Source: Cyclina sinensis (taxonomy: Eukaryota > Mollusca > Bivalvia > Venerida > Veneridae). Taken from it: 64,000 nt of DNA. The stretch covers positions 28,772,913 through 28,836,912 of the forward strand of contig JAAONU010000019.1 in the NCBI GenBank assembly GCA_012932295.1, read 5' to 3'. A program made the position numbers and the translations under genes. Positions 35,754 to 50,700 of this stretch are shown piece after piece (position 1 is the first letter of the stretch; every line of letters starts with the position of its first letter). Under the pieces are notes generated by a model, which saw only the letters and a list, made by a program, of their open reading frames with translations, had not been told where the DNA came from and made no database searches.

Positions 35754-38700
35754 ATGAAGAAAAAAGAGATATCTGTGCGACCAGATGTCTTTCAGGCAAT
35801 GCAAAATATTGACATTAAGTCTCTTGAAAAATTTGAATCACAATTTCTTCGACCAGTGTTACCATGTTTAGTACGGACGGCACTGTGTGCTTCAGTGGAC
35901 AAAAGTCAAAGTTGGACAAAAGCAAGAAAAGATGTTTTGAAAATTTTAGCGGGCATTGAAGATGTCAACAGTATTGTAGCATTACTTTCAATTGATTTTC
36001 ATGCACTTGAACAAGATGTGAAGAAAGAACAACAACTCAGGTGAGAATTTATTCATCATTTCATGGGATCTTTCATAGGCTATATTCCTGACACGCAGCT
36101 GCCTAGTATTCTCGGCTTTACACATCTGGGTTTTTTTTAAACAGGATCCAGAAATTTCTGACTGGGGGGGGCTTGGGGAAGGTACGGAAGGAGGTGACCC
36201 CCTTTTGTAGGGGGGGGTTTGGGGGGCCTCCCACAAGAAAATTTTCCAAAAAGGTGGAGTAAATGGCTCATTTTGGTGCGTTTTAGGCATAAAATTATAC
36301 TGAAATTTTTGAGAGAATTTAAAAGAAATATACTGGTATTCTTTGAAAAGTTCAACTAAAGCAAAGACCATAATTATGACAAGTTTTAACTTTTTAACCA
36401 GGTTTTCAATTTTGAAAATCCTGGTTATTAGATTGGGGTATGGCGGGCGGATGGGCGGATGGGCGGGCGTCAAACGAAATTGTGTCCGCTCTGTAACTCT
36501 TCAACCCTTTGAAGAATTTTGATGAAACTTCAGACAAATGTTTACCACATCAAGATGACGTGCAGAACGCATGTTCCGCATGGCTGGCTCCAAGGTCAAG
36601 GTCACAGTGACATTAACATTGAAAATCCTGTCCGCTCTGTAACTCTTCAACCCTTTGAAGAATTTTGATGAAACTTCAGACAAATGTTTACCACATCAAG
36701 ATGACGTGCAGAACGCATGTTCCGCATGGCTGGCTCCAAGGTCAAGGTCACAGTGACATTAACATTGAAAATCCTGTCCGCTCTGTAACTCTTCAACCCT
36801 TTGAAGAATTTTGATGAAACTTCAGACAAATGTTTACCACATCAAGATGACGTGCAGAACGCATGTTCCGCATGGCTGGCTCCAAGGTCAAGGTCACAGT
36901 GACATTAACATTGAAAATCCTGTCCGCTCTGTAACTCTTCAACCCTTTGAAGAATTTTGATGGCTCCAAGGTCAAGGTCACAGTGACATTAACATTGAAA
37001 ATCCTGTCCGCTCTGTAACTCTTCAACCCTTTGAAGAATTTTGATGAAACTTCAGACAAATGTTTACCACATCAAGATGACGTGCAGAAATTGTTGTCTC
37101 ATTATTAAGTATACTCCTTGCAGACAGTATTGTTAGCCGAAATTTACATCCTACTCATTATCATGTATTCTCATGAATATTATCTTTTCCTTCATGTCAT
37201 GTTATAATCTTTTGAATATTCATAGCAATCTTCATTCCAAAATTCATACTATAGTATAGAATCAGAACAACATTTTTGAAAACCTGGTTTCGTGGCATTG
37301 CCATGTTTCTTGTTTTATTTTATATTTATAAAGTCCTCTGAAACAATTAATTTATCAATAAATTAATTAGCATAACAAATAACAACGTCATCACAATATC
37401 AATTCTCCTCGCAGTGATCTTCCCTTCATTGGTGATTCTTTGGAAAGATCTCTGCAGACACGGGTTAACCTTAGCTGGATTTCAGCTATATACGTATACA
37501 TGAATGAACTTTTTTAAAGAATGTATTTTTTTCTCTGTTTAGTTTAGTTACCGGTACAATTGGAATTGCTTCGATTAAACATGCCTGGGTGTAATGAAAT
37601 TTTAAAAAATGTAACTTGAAAAAAAAGTTTAAAATTTTGTTTATTTACTGTCGACCATCATCACGTGACATGACTGTCGGCAGTGATAACTGAACTGAAA
37701 GTATGGAAGGGAAATAACCGCTGTGTGGAGTTTGCACCATTCGGAACACCTTGGGCGACTTCAATAAGTCTTTATACGAAGTTGTCGGAAAAGGCCGAGT
37801 TATTACGATTGGAGTTTGCACAATATCATCAGGCAACTGATCATGGTCAGCAGACGCTCATTTAACAACTTAATAAAATACGTCAAGGTTACTAGACGCT
37901 TGAAAACTATACCTAATGATCAGTCTGGAGAACAAACTCCGCGCACCGGTTAAGCCAATCTCCCACGCAGTGATCTCCCCTTACAGGATTAGAGTTTGCG
38001 GTTACGCTACGCTCAGTATCTAATCCTGTAAGGGGAGATCACTGAATTGGAGATTGTCTGGAGAACTCTCCGATAATCCGTGCCACCGAATATACGGTAC
38101 ATTGTGTAATATACAAGTACACGGCTATAAAGTTGCGAACTTGTTATCAGTTGTTACGCAATATTGCATGACCATTGCAAATTGAAAGGTTGACTGTGTT
38201 TCTGTTACGAGGTGAAAAGAGCTAAAAATGTTTTGGAGTCTTTAAAAATGAGCCCTTTTATTTTTTACAAACGGGCCAGCTGGTGGGGGGGGGGCTTGGG
38301 CCCTTTAAGCCCCCCCGGTAAATCCGTGCCTGTTAAAGGTAGTATATCCGTACTTGTGTGTAACTCGGATTTCATCGTTGAGCTATATGTAACTTCAAGA
38401 TTAAAAATTACAAAAACTAGAACATATAACAAAAGAAACTGTCTCAATTTCCGAGACCTACGGCCTGATTAGTGCATTTTTAATGATTCTAATTAATTAA
38501 AATTGTTAGGTTTCATAACAAATGACTTTAAAGTCACATAGGCTCCAGTGATAAAGTCCGAATAACGACCAACAACTGAATGCTTAAATTAGTTAGTTAC
38601 TGTTATCTGATTGGTTAATGGCTAGAATGAAGTCATGCTTAAGCCGAGAATAGTCAGTATTGACTTTTGGCAGTATCAAGTTGAAGTTGGATATGTATCC

Positions 38701-41700
38701 AATGTTACCAATAAATAAATTTCTTGTATCTTTTGAAAGTTGAGCTAATTTTGTTTATCTAGTTTAAACATTTGAAATACTGTTATACATAATTTAACAG
38801 GGCTGGTAAGTTGATAAATTGATATTAATAATTTTATTATGTAGCAAATGGCTTGGAGGTTTACAGGATTTTTAATAGAGGAAAGCCATAAATAGGTGTT
38901 TATTGCAATTAACTAGGTAATTTAATACAATTATCACCTTATACACTTATGAAAAATGTTAATAATATAAACCATGAAAATCCACCATTATTCCTGAAAA
39001 AAAAGTATGAAAAAATATGTATGAAATTGACATCTGTTTCTTTGAAAAGGTTTACTATTGAATTATGTTTCTAGTTAAAATCATTACTTTAAAAAAAGGT
39101 TTTAAGTGGCTTAGAAAGTGGATATTTACCTGTTATTTAATGATGTAAGTTACAAACAAAATTACAATTTCAATATTTATTGTGATATTGAAATTCAGAA
39201 TACTGCTGGCGATTACATGTACATGTAGATCTGTAACAAAAATAATAATATTTAAAAAAGAAAGTAGAATAATTAAAAGCAGTAGTTTTAAAAAGAAGCA
39301 TTTCTAGATTAATCATTTTTATACTTGCCCCTTGAAATACCCTATCATTGCTAATAATATGTGAATAAAACTTTTTTCCCTACTTTTAATCAGAACCTCC
39401 AAGCAGTTTGCTATATAAAATCAGTTTACGGAACATGTCATTTACCAAACAACCAATAATCCATTTAACACATTGGAAGAGTTTTAATTGAGGCATAATC
39501 TGTTTCCAGTGAAATCCCACAGAATGTCAGGTACACATGGCATTTACAGTGAGCATGTGAATAGTAATAATCTGACTTACCATAGCCAAACTTATTTGAT
39601 GCAGTCTTTGGAAATATTGAGCTAATTTTGTGTTGGCAATATCTCCACTCACATGAAACATTTGAAAACCCAAAATAATTTACGACATTTGTGAGAGGAT
39701 TTTTGTTGCCATGTTGCACAATGATTTGTTCATTACTTATGATCAAAACTTGATAAAACATAGTGGGATAAAAGAAGAAATCATTGTGTCTTTTGAACTT
39801 TATGATTTCTCTTTCCATCCATGAAAATTTTTAATATCAGTTATTTTCCTTTAATCATGAAATAATGACAAAAATCTTGAGTCAACAGTCTGCCACAATT
39901 TTTTTCTCCCAAATTCAGACTGATGTACAAGTGGATTGGCAACACAAATTTAGTTCAAAATTCACTAAGATTAGATATTTTGTAAGTGCCTTTCACTTTC
40001 TTGTCCCCATCAGATTAAACAAACTGCATGAAATGTTTAAAATCTTTTCAGATCCAAAGTTGGCAGCTCCCACACAGACAGTGTTCTCATTTCCCAGCTA
40101 CAGAATGGACTGGCTTTAGAATTTGAACACAGTGACCCAGCTCGTAGAATTAGACTGCTTCTCAGTGAATTACTGTTTATTTTGTCACAGGTATGTTGCA
40201 GAAAATATAACTTATAAAAGTAAATTACAACCTCTCACAAAGTGTATAAGTATGTAGGGAGTCGGTATTAAGTGGTGCCAAAGTAAAGTCAAGTTTAGAC
40301 AGCAAGTAAAATGTACATTTCATTTAGAGATTTGTCAAAGATATTTTTTATCTGAATTCAAAAAGAATATGATGTAGAAATTTTAAAAGGTGTACTGAAT
40401 TCGCCTTTAAGTGTAGAGTTTCTTAAGATGGTTTTTTTTTTGCATGTTGCAGGTTAGAGAAAATAAGATAGATTTATCACAGAAACAATGGGAGTTGTTT
40501 GATTGTGAGGTTTACCTGGAGGAAGTTTCTGATGTTCTTTGCATAGCATATTCAGGTGAGCTAAAACAAAGGCCAAGAATGATCAAGGTATCACAAGCTC
40601 CTGTAATCTGACTTCAGCTGTGAAAAAGATTGGATACATACAAATGTATGAATGCAGAATTCTCCTTCCAAAGAAGCTGACAATTCAGATAAAGTTTTTT
40701 AGAACTCATTCTTGAATACAAAAGACATGTTGATTAGGAATATAACTGTTTAATATCCATTCTTTATTATAATTATGTTAATGAGGAGTTTTTTATTCCT
40801 TGTCAGTGTTTATTCCAGTTTGATTTTCTGCTTGACTTGTTGTCATTTTTGTGTAGTTTTCTTTTTCTATAGATGATAATGTTTTAGGAAGTAAATTTTA
40901 TACTTGTTATAACTACTTTTGTGTTGTAATTTCACTAAACATAATGTCAAGTATAATTGTCGTATTTAAGCTGTTAATTTAAAAGTTGAAACTTACTCTT
41001 AAATGTATTAAGATAAAATACTCTTGAAAAATCTTAAACCTGTACAAGAATTGATGGTTTCAGCTTGGTTTGTTTCAGAGTTGCCCAGTCTGTTGCCTAT
41101 CAGTGATGTTGCAGAGGCATTGATGTATGTTCCCAATGGTGCCTGGTTACTGTGCCGGCTGGTTGCTAATTCCCCTGATAGCTTCAGAGAAGGTTGGTGC
41201 TTTAGCTTTCCTGGAGTATTGCCTTGACCACAAACATATATTTGATATTCTAGATGTTAAGGTTTTAGGGAAGTACAGGCATAACTGAATGATTCAGTGT
41301 AAGATACCATATAAGAGCCCATGACCTTCCAGTCAGTGAAATTAAGAGCAGCAAACTATACTATACCACTTTATCTTAACCCCAAAACTCATTATCATAC
41401 AATTGATCCAGATTCCATTGCCATACATTTAACCCAAACATTATCATAAATTTTGACCCAATCCTCACTACAATAGATTTAACCTACAACTAATTACCAT
41501 ACATTTAACCCAAAACTCATCACCATACATTTATGTTACATGTATATTACAGTTTGTCAGAGTCTAGTGTCAAAGGGGGAGAAACAGGACGAGGAAACAA
41601 TTGGCGGTAGAAAACGTATGGATCTTATTCAGACATTGTGTGAAATGAATCCATGTGAGGCTCTGTTTGTTAGGGCTGTTTGTGTAAGTATAATCTACTT

Positions 41701-44700
41701 CTTCATGATTGTGCATTTCTTATATTTCCAAGTTCATTTCAGTTGGAACAATATTCAGAAACTGTTTTCTGTTCAGACATGCAAATTGAACCGTTAAGGT
41801 CTGTAGTGTTATATTCTGTTCAAGTTTATTGAAGAAAGAATTTGTGTGAGTCAGTATCTAGATGAAAAATTTAGGCATCTAAACCAAGGACATTCTCACT
41901 TTTATGCCCCAGAAAGAGGGCATATACCTTTTGAGATGTAGGTCTGTCATTCCATCCAAAAACTTTAACATTGCCCATAACTTCCTTATTAGTAAATGGA
42001 TTTACTTCATACTTGAACACAACACCCCTTTTGACAATACCTTCCCATTGACATGTATTTGTTTAACTTTGACCCCTGATTGACCTTGGTCAATAAAGGT
42101 CTAATTGTCAGAAAACTTAAATATTGCCCATAACTTCATTATTAGTGAATGGATTTTCTTCATACTTGAACACAACACCCCTTTGAAAAAGACCTCCCCA
42201 CTGACTTACAATTAAATGTCCTTTACACTGAAGGCCCAGTTGTCAGAAATCCTTAATATTGGCCAGAACTATGTTATTGCTAAACAGATTAAGTTCATGT
42301 TTGCACACAACAACCCTTTGGGGGAAATCTCCAAATGCATGTTTTTTTTCACCACAACCCCTATATGACCTTGACCCCGAGGTTAAAATGTCAAAATAAA
42401 ATCACTTTTTTTGAAGTATCTACAATCTATCTTTCTCTGGTCACATATATCTTTTTAAACTTGACCCAAATTTGACTCTCACCTTGAGTTCAAGTTGTCA
42501 AAAAAACCATCAAAAGTCAAAGCACCACTTCAGGGGCATTGTCATCTTTCAGTGACAGTTCTTGTTCTTATTATTATAACTTCTATTAATTTTTTACAAA
42601 CATACATGTACCATAGAAAAACTTTCTTTGTTATTTGTTTTAATAGCATAATAAACATAATAATTTTCTTTGTTGGTAATGGACATTTTAATTACAAGGC
42701 TGATGAAAAAAGTCAAGTAATTTTTGTTTGCTAGTTCAAACTAGCAATTGTATGTTACAGTATTAAATAATGTCAAATTTAGACTACAGCTATTAGTCAG
42801 AAAAGAGAAATGTTTACAGAGGGAGGTTACTCAGAAATGGACAAAGTTTATTAGATTTGAAATTTTTTCTTACAGGTTCAGAACTGCACAATGCCAGGCC
42901 TCACCGTAGCTTTGACCTTAAATACATTCAGCCAGTCAGCAATGTTGTCTGGTGATGCTGACCAATCACAGACCTCCAAAGATTCAGCCAATGATTTGGT
43001 AGCTTTTGTCAGTGGCTTATTGCTGGGCAATAACATAGAGGTGAAGAACTGGTTCTCACAGTTTATCAAGTGTGGACAGAGGGTAAGTGATCTTACAGCT
43101 TTGTTTACAGTGATATTTGATATTCTATAGTGTGAAAATATATGCACTTTCTTTGTGCACTTTTTATTGTTTTCAGAATATTTTAATATGATAAATTTTA
43201 AAACATCCTTTAAAACATGAGTTTTACCGAGATATTTTTTAGTTCAATAGAATGTACATTTTATGTTATCATGTTGAAATAGTTTTATCTAGTAAAGATA
43301 TTTTTTCTACACTGTAGAGAGGTCGGGAACCATCCAGTTCAATGCTTCACACAATGAGACAATGTTTAATACAAGAGCTTGTCAGTATTTTACCAGTACC
43401 TGGCCAAACCATTGATGAAGGTCATGTAATCAAGGCTGGTTCCTTCATTAGACTCTTCTGTGCTTTAAAAGGAATGGCAACTCTCAAGTGAGTAAAATAG
43501 TGTTTTTGAAGGATTTTGTAATAAAAGACAAAATTCACTGCACATGTACTTAAAAATTCCACCAGTGAGACCAGTCAGAAAGTGATCTCAGTTGTTGTTT
43601 TTGCATTAAAATGATTTGTATATTCTTTTTATCCAGAACTATTATTATATGCACACATTGTATTGGTCCCACAACCTAGATCTCTATTAATGTAGCACTC
43701 TTCACATTTTAAATATTATTTTTATGTGTGTGTTGTGAGTGGTTAGAATTTTATTCCCCACTACATCCTTAACAGTTTAAAAATGTTTCATTAAAAATAG
43801 TAAATCATTTTGCTGTATTTAAACAGTCATTTGAACAAGGCAAAACATGTAACACTGACAAGCTGAAATGCATTTGAGGGAAACTTCAGTTATTCCTAGT
43901 CTGGTAGTCAAAGATAGGATAGTTTTACCTTGAATGCTAAAAATTCAAGTCAGTATTGAAACCTAAACCAGTCTTTATTTTACTGTACACTCTAAATTGA
44001 TATTTCCAAAATTTGTGAATCTGTAATTCTGCACCTAGCATATTTGAAAATGTTCATTCAGATATGATAGTTTTAAATTAAATTCTTTCAGTTTAGATGC
44101 AACTTACCTGTTCGATGCAAAAAAATGTCATTGAAAATGCAGTATTGTCTTGTCGTGGATAAATACTCACTTTCTAAATTTAACAGTCAGAGCCCTTTGA
44201 GCCCTTTTCAATCTTTCCAGAAACTGTCAGTCTTGACAAATAAGAGAAAAGGAGAGCATTGTCACACCTCAAATGCTGTTTAGTCACAGATTTAAAAAGA
44301 ACTAAGTTTTGAAGACTGGTGATTAAAAGTTAGATTCTTACAAGTGTATATGTATTTGTCTTCTGTTGTTGCAGATTTACAGATGAAGAAATGAAGTTGT
44401 TGCTACGTCTTGTTACCTCACAGCCACCAATCAGTCAATCAGGGGCCAGATTTGTATCCCTGGGTCTATGTATGCTTATTGCATGCCCCTACATTATAGG
44501 GTAATATTTCTTTTCTCACTAAAAATAATAAACAAACTGTAGGTTGCAAGTTTTTTCTGATAAGATCACGCCTACTTTTTCTGATAAGATCATGCCTACT
44601 TTTTCTGATAAGATCACGCCTACTTTTTCTGATAAGATCACGCCTACTTTTTCTGATAAGATCACGCCTACTTTTATAGTGAAGGGGCTCTTATGTGTAA

Positions 44701-47700
44701 GTCTCTCCAACTGAAAATTTGTGAAACTGGTAGTTGACATCTGATGTAATGTCATATAGAATAACATACACAGGGACATATGGCATCTGTATGTACAGCA
44801 AGTAATTCTTCTCTGGCCTTGGTTTTATTTTGAAAAAGCTAAATTATGTAATTTTCTACCATTTTTAGTAAAATGGCCAACTGGTTCTTCGTTTTCATTT
44901 ATATCACCTGTATTTGCATGACTAATGAGTTATGGTCATTAAAACTATGTTCCAGAACACAAGTTCTGTGAAGTATCACAGTGTTAAAACTTTAAAGGTT
45001 AGTATGTGTTTTGTTTGAAAAGAAAATAAAGAAGAATTAAATTTAGTACATGTTTAAGTTGCAAGAATTTGTTTAGCAATTGAAGTAAAATAAATAGGTG
45101 TGAATTAACTTAGACAACAAATATGTATAGAGATTGGGTTATTAGATTTGCAATGAATTTGTTATTCTAGGAGTCAAGAACAAGAAAAACAAGTGGCAGA
45201 GTGGATACGATGGTTGATAGCCTCTGAAAACTTGTTCCAGCAGTAAGTAATGTACTTCACCATAAGTTCCATATATGTGCAGTGAAATAGGCAGTTTAGT
45301 TAAAGGATAAAGCTTCATTTGTTTATTGCTTGTATTGCTTTTATTCAGTGAAATTGGGAATTGTCTTTGAAATAAATTCTAGGATGTTCATTAGTGGGAT
45401 TCAAATTAAAGAAAGAAGCTTCTTATAAATTAAATTATTGTATTTGCCTAGATTAAAAATAATACTGTTGCATTCTGTTCTTTCCACACCCCTCAGTCTT
45501 ATCTGATTTTCAGTCAAGTTTATGGCAAAATCTTCAATATCAAATTTCATATTTTGTTTATATCAGAATATTTTTGAAATAAAACCTATCTGTATTGCCC
45601 AGGCTAACGTTGCAGATTTTTTCTGAGAAATAAATGGGTAGTATGTGATGATACTGATGAGTGGTTTTGATTTCAGGAAAGCAGGCAAAAGTTCCTCATT
45701 TGGAGAAATGCTATTTTTAATAGCAATTCATTTCCATGGCAACCATATGCATGCCATCTCAGAACTTGTGTGTTCTACATTAGGAATGAAGGTATAGAGA
45801 AATTAATAAATAAATAAATAAAAAATACATAAATAATTAAATAATAATCAGTGCTGAAATATTATGTAAAGAAGTCAGTCACACACATGTTTTAATAGGT
45901 CAAAGTGTTAGCTTAAATATGATACAGTGTAACACTATTGTAACACTGTTACAAGACCTTCTATATTCTGTATTACATGTAGATTAAAAGTCTGCCCTAG
46001 AGAAATTTGAAATTTAAATGATTCTTTTTCATCTTCAGCCTAAATGATCTCTTGGTTTAAAACCGGTTTTTTTTCTGTATCTGATTATCTGTTGTAAGTT
46101 ACTAAGCAGATCATTTAGATTTTGACTTTTATTGTAATTACATATCAAAACAGATTAGAAGAAAAACAGTTTTGTAATTTGAACATTTTCTGTGTCTGAT
46201 ATTCTCTACTTGATTTATAATGTCTAATCTATTTCAGACTCATGTGAAAGCAAATGCTCTAGCAAGAATCAGACAGATATTCACACAGGATATTTTCACA
46301 GAACAGGTGAGTGGCCAGTGTCATCAGATAAATTATGATCACTGATACCTGTGCTAACCTGACAGCATATGACTGGTCAAGCCAGTCTAAGGATTTAGAA
46401 AATTCTAGTATATAAAGTAAAAGTGAAAAGTCCATACTTAATTTGCACTGTAAGAACTAAATATGAAACAGCAAACCCTCTTACATAATTATACTTAATA
46501 ACAGAAACTTTGACTTAAATCTTGAGGCAAAGTTTGGGAACGCTTTGAAGCTTGAGTTACTGAACTGCCTTGACCTGTTGTATAATTGGAATGGAAGGAT
46601 GTGAAGATTTCTGTTTCTGTGTATAACTTATACTATGGACAAAACCACTGTTTATTTCACCTTGTTTCTTAAGACTGAATATAAACAGAATCATTTACAT
46701 CAAACAGCATGTAGGCAGTTAGGATATAAACTAAAAGTATTAGCCTATATTTAGGTGATCACATCCCATGCTGTGACAGTACCAGTGACTAACGATCTGA
46801 ATGGAAACATGGCTGGCTATCTACCCATACACTGTATATATCAGCTCCTGAAGAGTAGGGCATTCTCCAAGTACAAAGTCCCTATCAAGGTAAGTAATTA
46901 AGTTTTCCTTTTTTTGTATGCTTCAAAAGATAATATATGTTACAAGCATGTTGTTTGTACATGTCTGACCTTCCATTTTGAAACCATGTTAGGACCTATT
47001 TCTACACAGCTTAATATATGTCCCCTTAATTTTTGGGGATATCACTTGTAACAAAGTTTTGTGGAACTTCCTATGAATACAGTTTGTTTAAAATTTCTAT
47101 CTGGAACCCTGTTGGCAAAGTGGCACAGAGGATTTCAGCAAAACATTTTTTTAGTATTTTGCAGTACAGGGAATTCTTACAGGGTAACTTACAACAATAC
47201 TTTAATTCAAAATACCAGTATATATTTTGCATGTAGAAATTTCATCCAGTTACTTGAAACGAACATTAGATAAAAACCCTGTTTAATAGAGAATAAACCT
47301 TTATTTCAGGACTGGATATATTCACAGATCTCACATTGCTCATACCCATTGCATCCACTGTTACCATCATTACTTGAGGTGTATGTGAATTCAATTCTAG
47401 TTAAAAGTTCTAAGACAGACCATACCAATCAGCCAATAGAAACACAGGAAATAGTCCAACTGTTCAGTGAAAAACCTGTGTTCCAGAAGGTAATATTATG
47501 ACAGTAGCTTCTTCCTGTATATAGATGATAATAAATGAGTGGTCATGTAATACGGAATTCATTGCATGAATTATTTGAAAACTATAAAAACAATAATGAG
47601 TGTAATGAATCCCATATTAGTTACATGACCACGAATATAATGCTCTATTTATATCATAGAAATTTTGTAAGTAAATGGTGACAGAAACACAAAGAAACTG

Positions 47701-50700
47701 CTTGTTTTTTGTCCATATATGCACAAATTGCTAATGGCATTGACATCAGAGTGTTATTACACTTGTATTATATCAAAAATATAACACAGCTTTATTAGAT
47801 GCCCTTCATGTCATCTAAGATATAAATACTTATACAACATGTACAATGGTTTTTCTGTTTCAAAATAACATAACTTCTTAAATTTGAAATTAATTATATA
47901 CTATTATTCATATATAGATAGTAATTCTGTCATAGTGTTTCAGTTTGAAAATATTTTGAAATTTTTATACGAAGTAATTTTTATATTTTCAGTGTACTAA
48001 TGGAGAAGTGAACTTGACTCCACACTTGTGTATGCTGTACTATGTTCTTCTGTACCAGGACACACTGGACAGTCAAAGAAAAACTTTATGTATGTTGTCA
48101 TCAGTTGATTCTTTGTTAAAAAAAAGAATGACCTTGTGTTTATCCTATGTTTTGATACAGGTTATTGTAGTGACATGTTATCCAATATAACCCATGTTTG
48201 CAGATAAAGGAAAGTGGTATAAACTAGTTTTACCAGCATGACCCTCACAAATGTTAAGAAATAGTACATGTACTAACTAGAGAAAAATCTTTGATTTAAA
48301 TTTATGCTTTTATAATTAAAATTTGTAGAAAGCTGTTAATACCTGAGCTGTTTTAAGAACAAGCTAGATAAATTGCCAAGTCAAATTGTTTACTTAAACT
48401 TAGCTGCAGTTATTCACATAAACCATTATTTGATACATTCTGGTCAATTTTCTAAGACAGATTCCAACCAATTTATATTGCTAAGGCAATTATTCGTACA
48501 GATATGTGATAATGTTTATGTTGTTTATGTTCTCTTGTCTATGTTTATTTTAGTGTTATCTGGAAGGACTATAGAATCATACCCAGACAGCCTTATGTCA
48601 ACTATACCCATAAATTACCTGATTCAACAGTCACAGAAAAGACAGGAGCTTTATGGGGGTCTGTTCTCTTCCCTCCTCAAGTAAGTTATACACGACAGTC
48701 ATGTACTTACAAAGTCAGCAACTGGACTTCTGATCTGAAGGTTGCTGGTTTGAATATCACTGAAGGTGAGACTCTCCTGTTCTCTGCATTCCACTTTTTT
48801 TTGGCACAAGTTCAGGTTCAAACCCAAAAAGCAGTCATTAAGTGGAATTAATATAAGTTTTAAGAAATTGTTTTCGAATTGATGTCAAATAAATAAGTTT
48901 ATTCTAAAGTAAGTTTGACAAAAATGCACTTTTTGGTGGTAAAAATCAGACTTTTACATTTAGGTAAAGCAAGTATACAAATTTGCAATCTTCACCTTTG
49001 TGTAACTGGTTAAGGTGTCAAGTGAAAAAGATCTTACTTATAACCCATTGTTCGTTACTTACTCGGTGTAACTTTTGCTAATCAAGGGTCATGTGTCTGA
49101 GCCTTTCAGCCTACCTGACAAGGTCAGGGAAAGCCTGAAGTTTCTCAGATAAGATAGAGGTCTGAACTGGTGCAGGTTCTTCTGAATAAAAAAAGATATA
49201 CTGCTGGCTTGAATGAAATATTATTGAAAGTAGCTTGGGTTAAACAGCACAAATTTGAAAACTGTCTACAGTTAGCTGACAAAAAATGGTGTAACAAGTA
49301 GCTTTATGATAAACAGAAATACAGTGGGATATGCTTCTCCCCACTCATCTAGGAAATTGTTAAAATGGAAGAAAGATCATCATTACAAACCAGTTACTAT
49401 TTATTGTAAGAATGTACAAGTATTTTATAACCTTCCACTCCAGGTTGCTGGTCAGTCAGTTCCCTCACTTGTGTATTATAGAAGATTGGTTAGATGAAAG
49501 TATGACACCCTCACAGTCTACCAGACATCTTACCTGTGGCAAGGCAAACTGTACTGTAGACAATTTCAGGAAAGGTAAGACTAATATATATATTATTCAG
49601 CTTCTTTAATGATATACTAGAATAAAGACATGGTCAAATTGTAAAGATTAAAATGCTTACTGCATGATGGTTATTGACCTGGTTCCAGCCATTAGAAAGG
49701 AAATACTGATGTAGAACTGATATTTCATTTCCATGGACCAGCTGATATTTCATTTCTCTGGACCAGCTGATATTTCATTTCTCTGGACCAGCTGATATTT
49801 CATTTCCATGGACCAGCTGATATTTCATTTCCATGGACTAGCTGATATTTCATTTCTCTGGACCATCTGATATTTCATTTCCATGGAACAGTGTATTACC
49901 GCACTGTCACATTGTTGAAAACCATTTACAAAATTTTAAGTCTAATAATTATGCTATAGGAAACAAAACTGTATCTTTAAATTGTATATACTGGTAGAGA
50001 ATTTATTGAATACTAACCTTTTATGTTGAAAGAGTAAAAAAATCTTCTTTTAAGGAGAGTTGCTTGTTTTTGTGATATAGATAGGTTATGGTGTGCACCT
50101 GTTTATTTTTAGCACTCACCACACTGCCAGACTGTGCCACAGACATGCTGATTGTTTTACAAAGGATGCTCGGTCTGCCTGTGGAAGAGTTACTTCCCTT
50201 TACAGATGAGCTTGTGAATTGTCTGCCTTTGATTCTATCATCGTCTGTACCAAGGAAGGTCATTGATCTTGTAAAAAAGATTTGGTTCAAAATTCATTCA
50301 CTAACTCCTAGAAGGTAACAAAACATACCTGACACTACAGATTTTTAGATATTTTTGTTCTTATATATTTTAATCGCTGTAACTATGGTATAAAAATTAT
50401 GAAATTTTTGATAATCAAAATGTTGGAATGCTTCAAGAGCTGTTGTTCATTTGATTTGTAATCCAGTCTAAGTCAGGAACCAATGAGTAGGTTCTATGGC
50501 TCAGATGATAAAACAAGTGGTGCCTCTGTTTACTTGGCTGAGCATTGGTACCAGAGGTGATTTTATACCTCTTTTTTTTTCCCGTAATTAAACATTTTGT
50601 GGAACTTGTTGTGTTTTACAGTCATTTATGGGAAGTGAAATTACTAACTTTAGTATTTTTAAACTGACAATATAAGTCTAATCTTTCAGCCTGCGTCTGG

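Noticed and set aside
35988..36473. 161-codon minus-strand frame, the longest in the window
   Set aside because: It overlaps the end of INTS2 exon 1 antisense and runs through the G-rich dispersed repeat, giving proline-rich low-complexity translation.
36501..37059. Three repeated frames with identical translation (MSEVSSKFFKGLKSYRADR...)
   Set aside because: They are translations of the 146-bp tandem repeat, not genes.
39465..39818. 117-codon minus-strand frame
   Set aside because: AT-rich intronic sequence of INTS2; composition and residues are unlike any family I know.
49718..49892. CRISPR-like array (25-bp repeats; also 24-bp repeats at 44551)
   Set aside because: Units are directly contiguous with no spacers, and the genome is eukaryotic; these are minisatellites.
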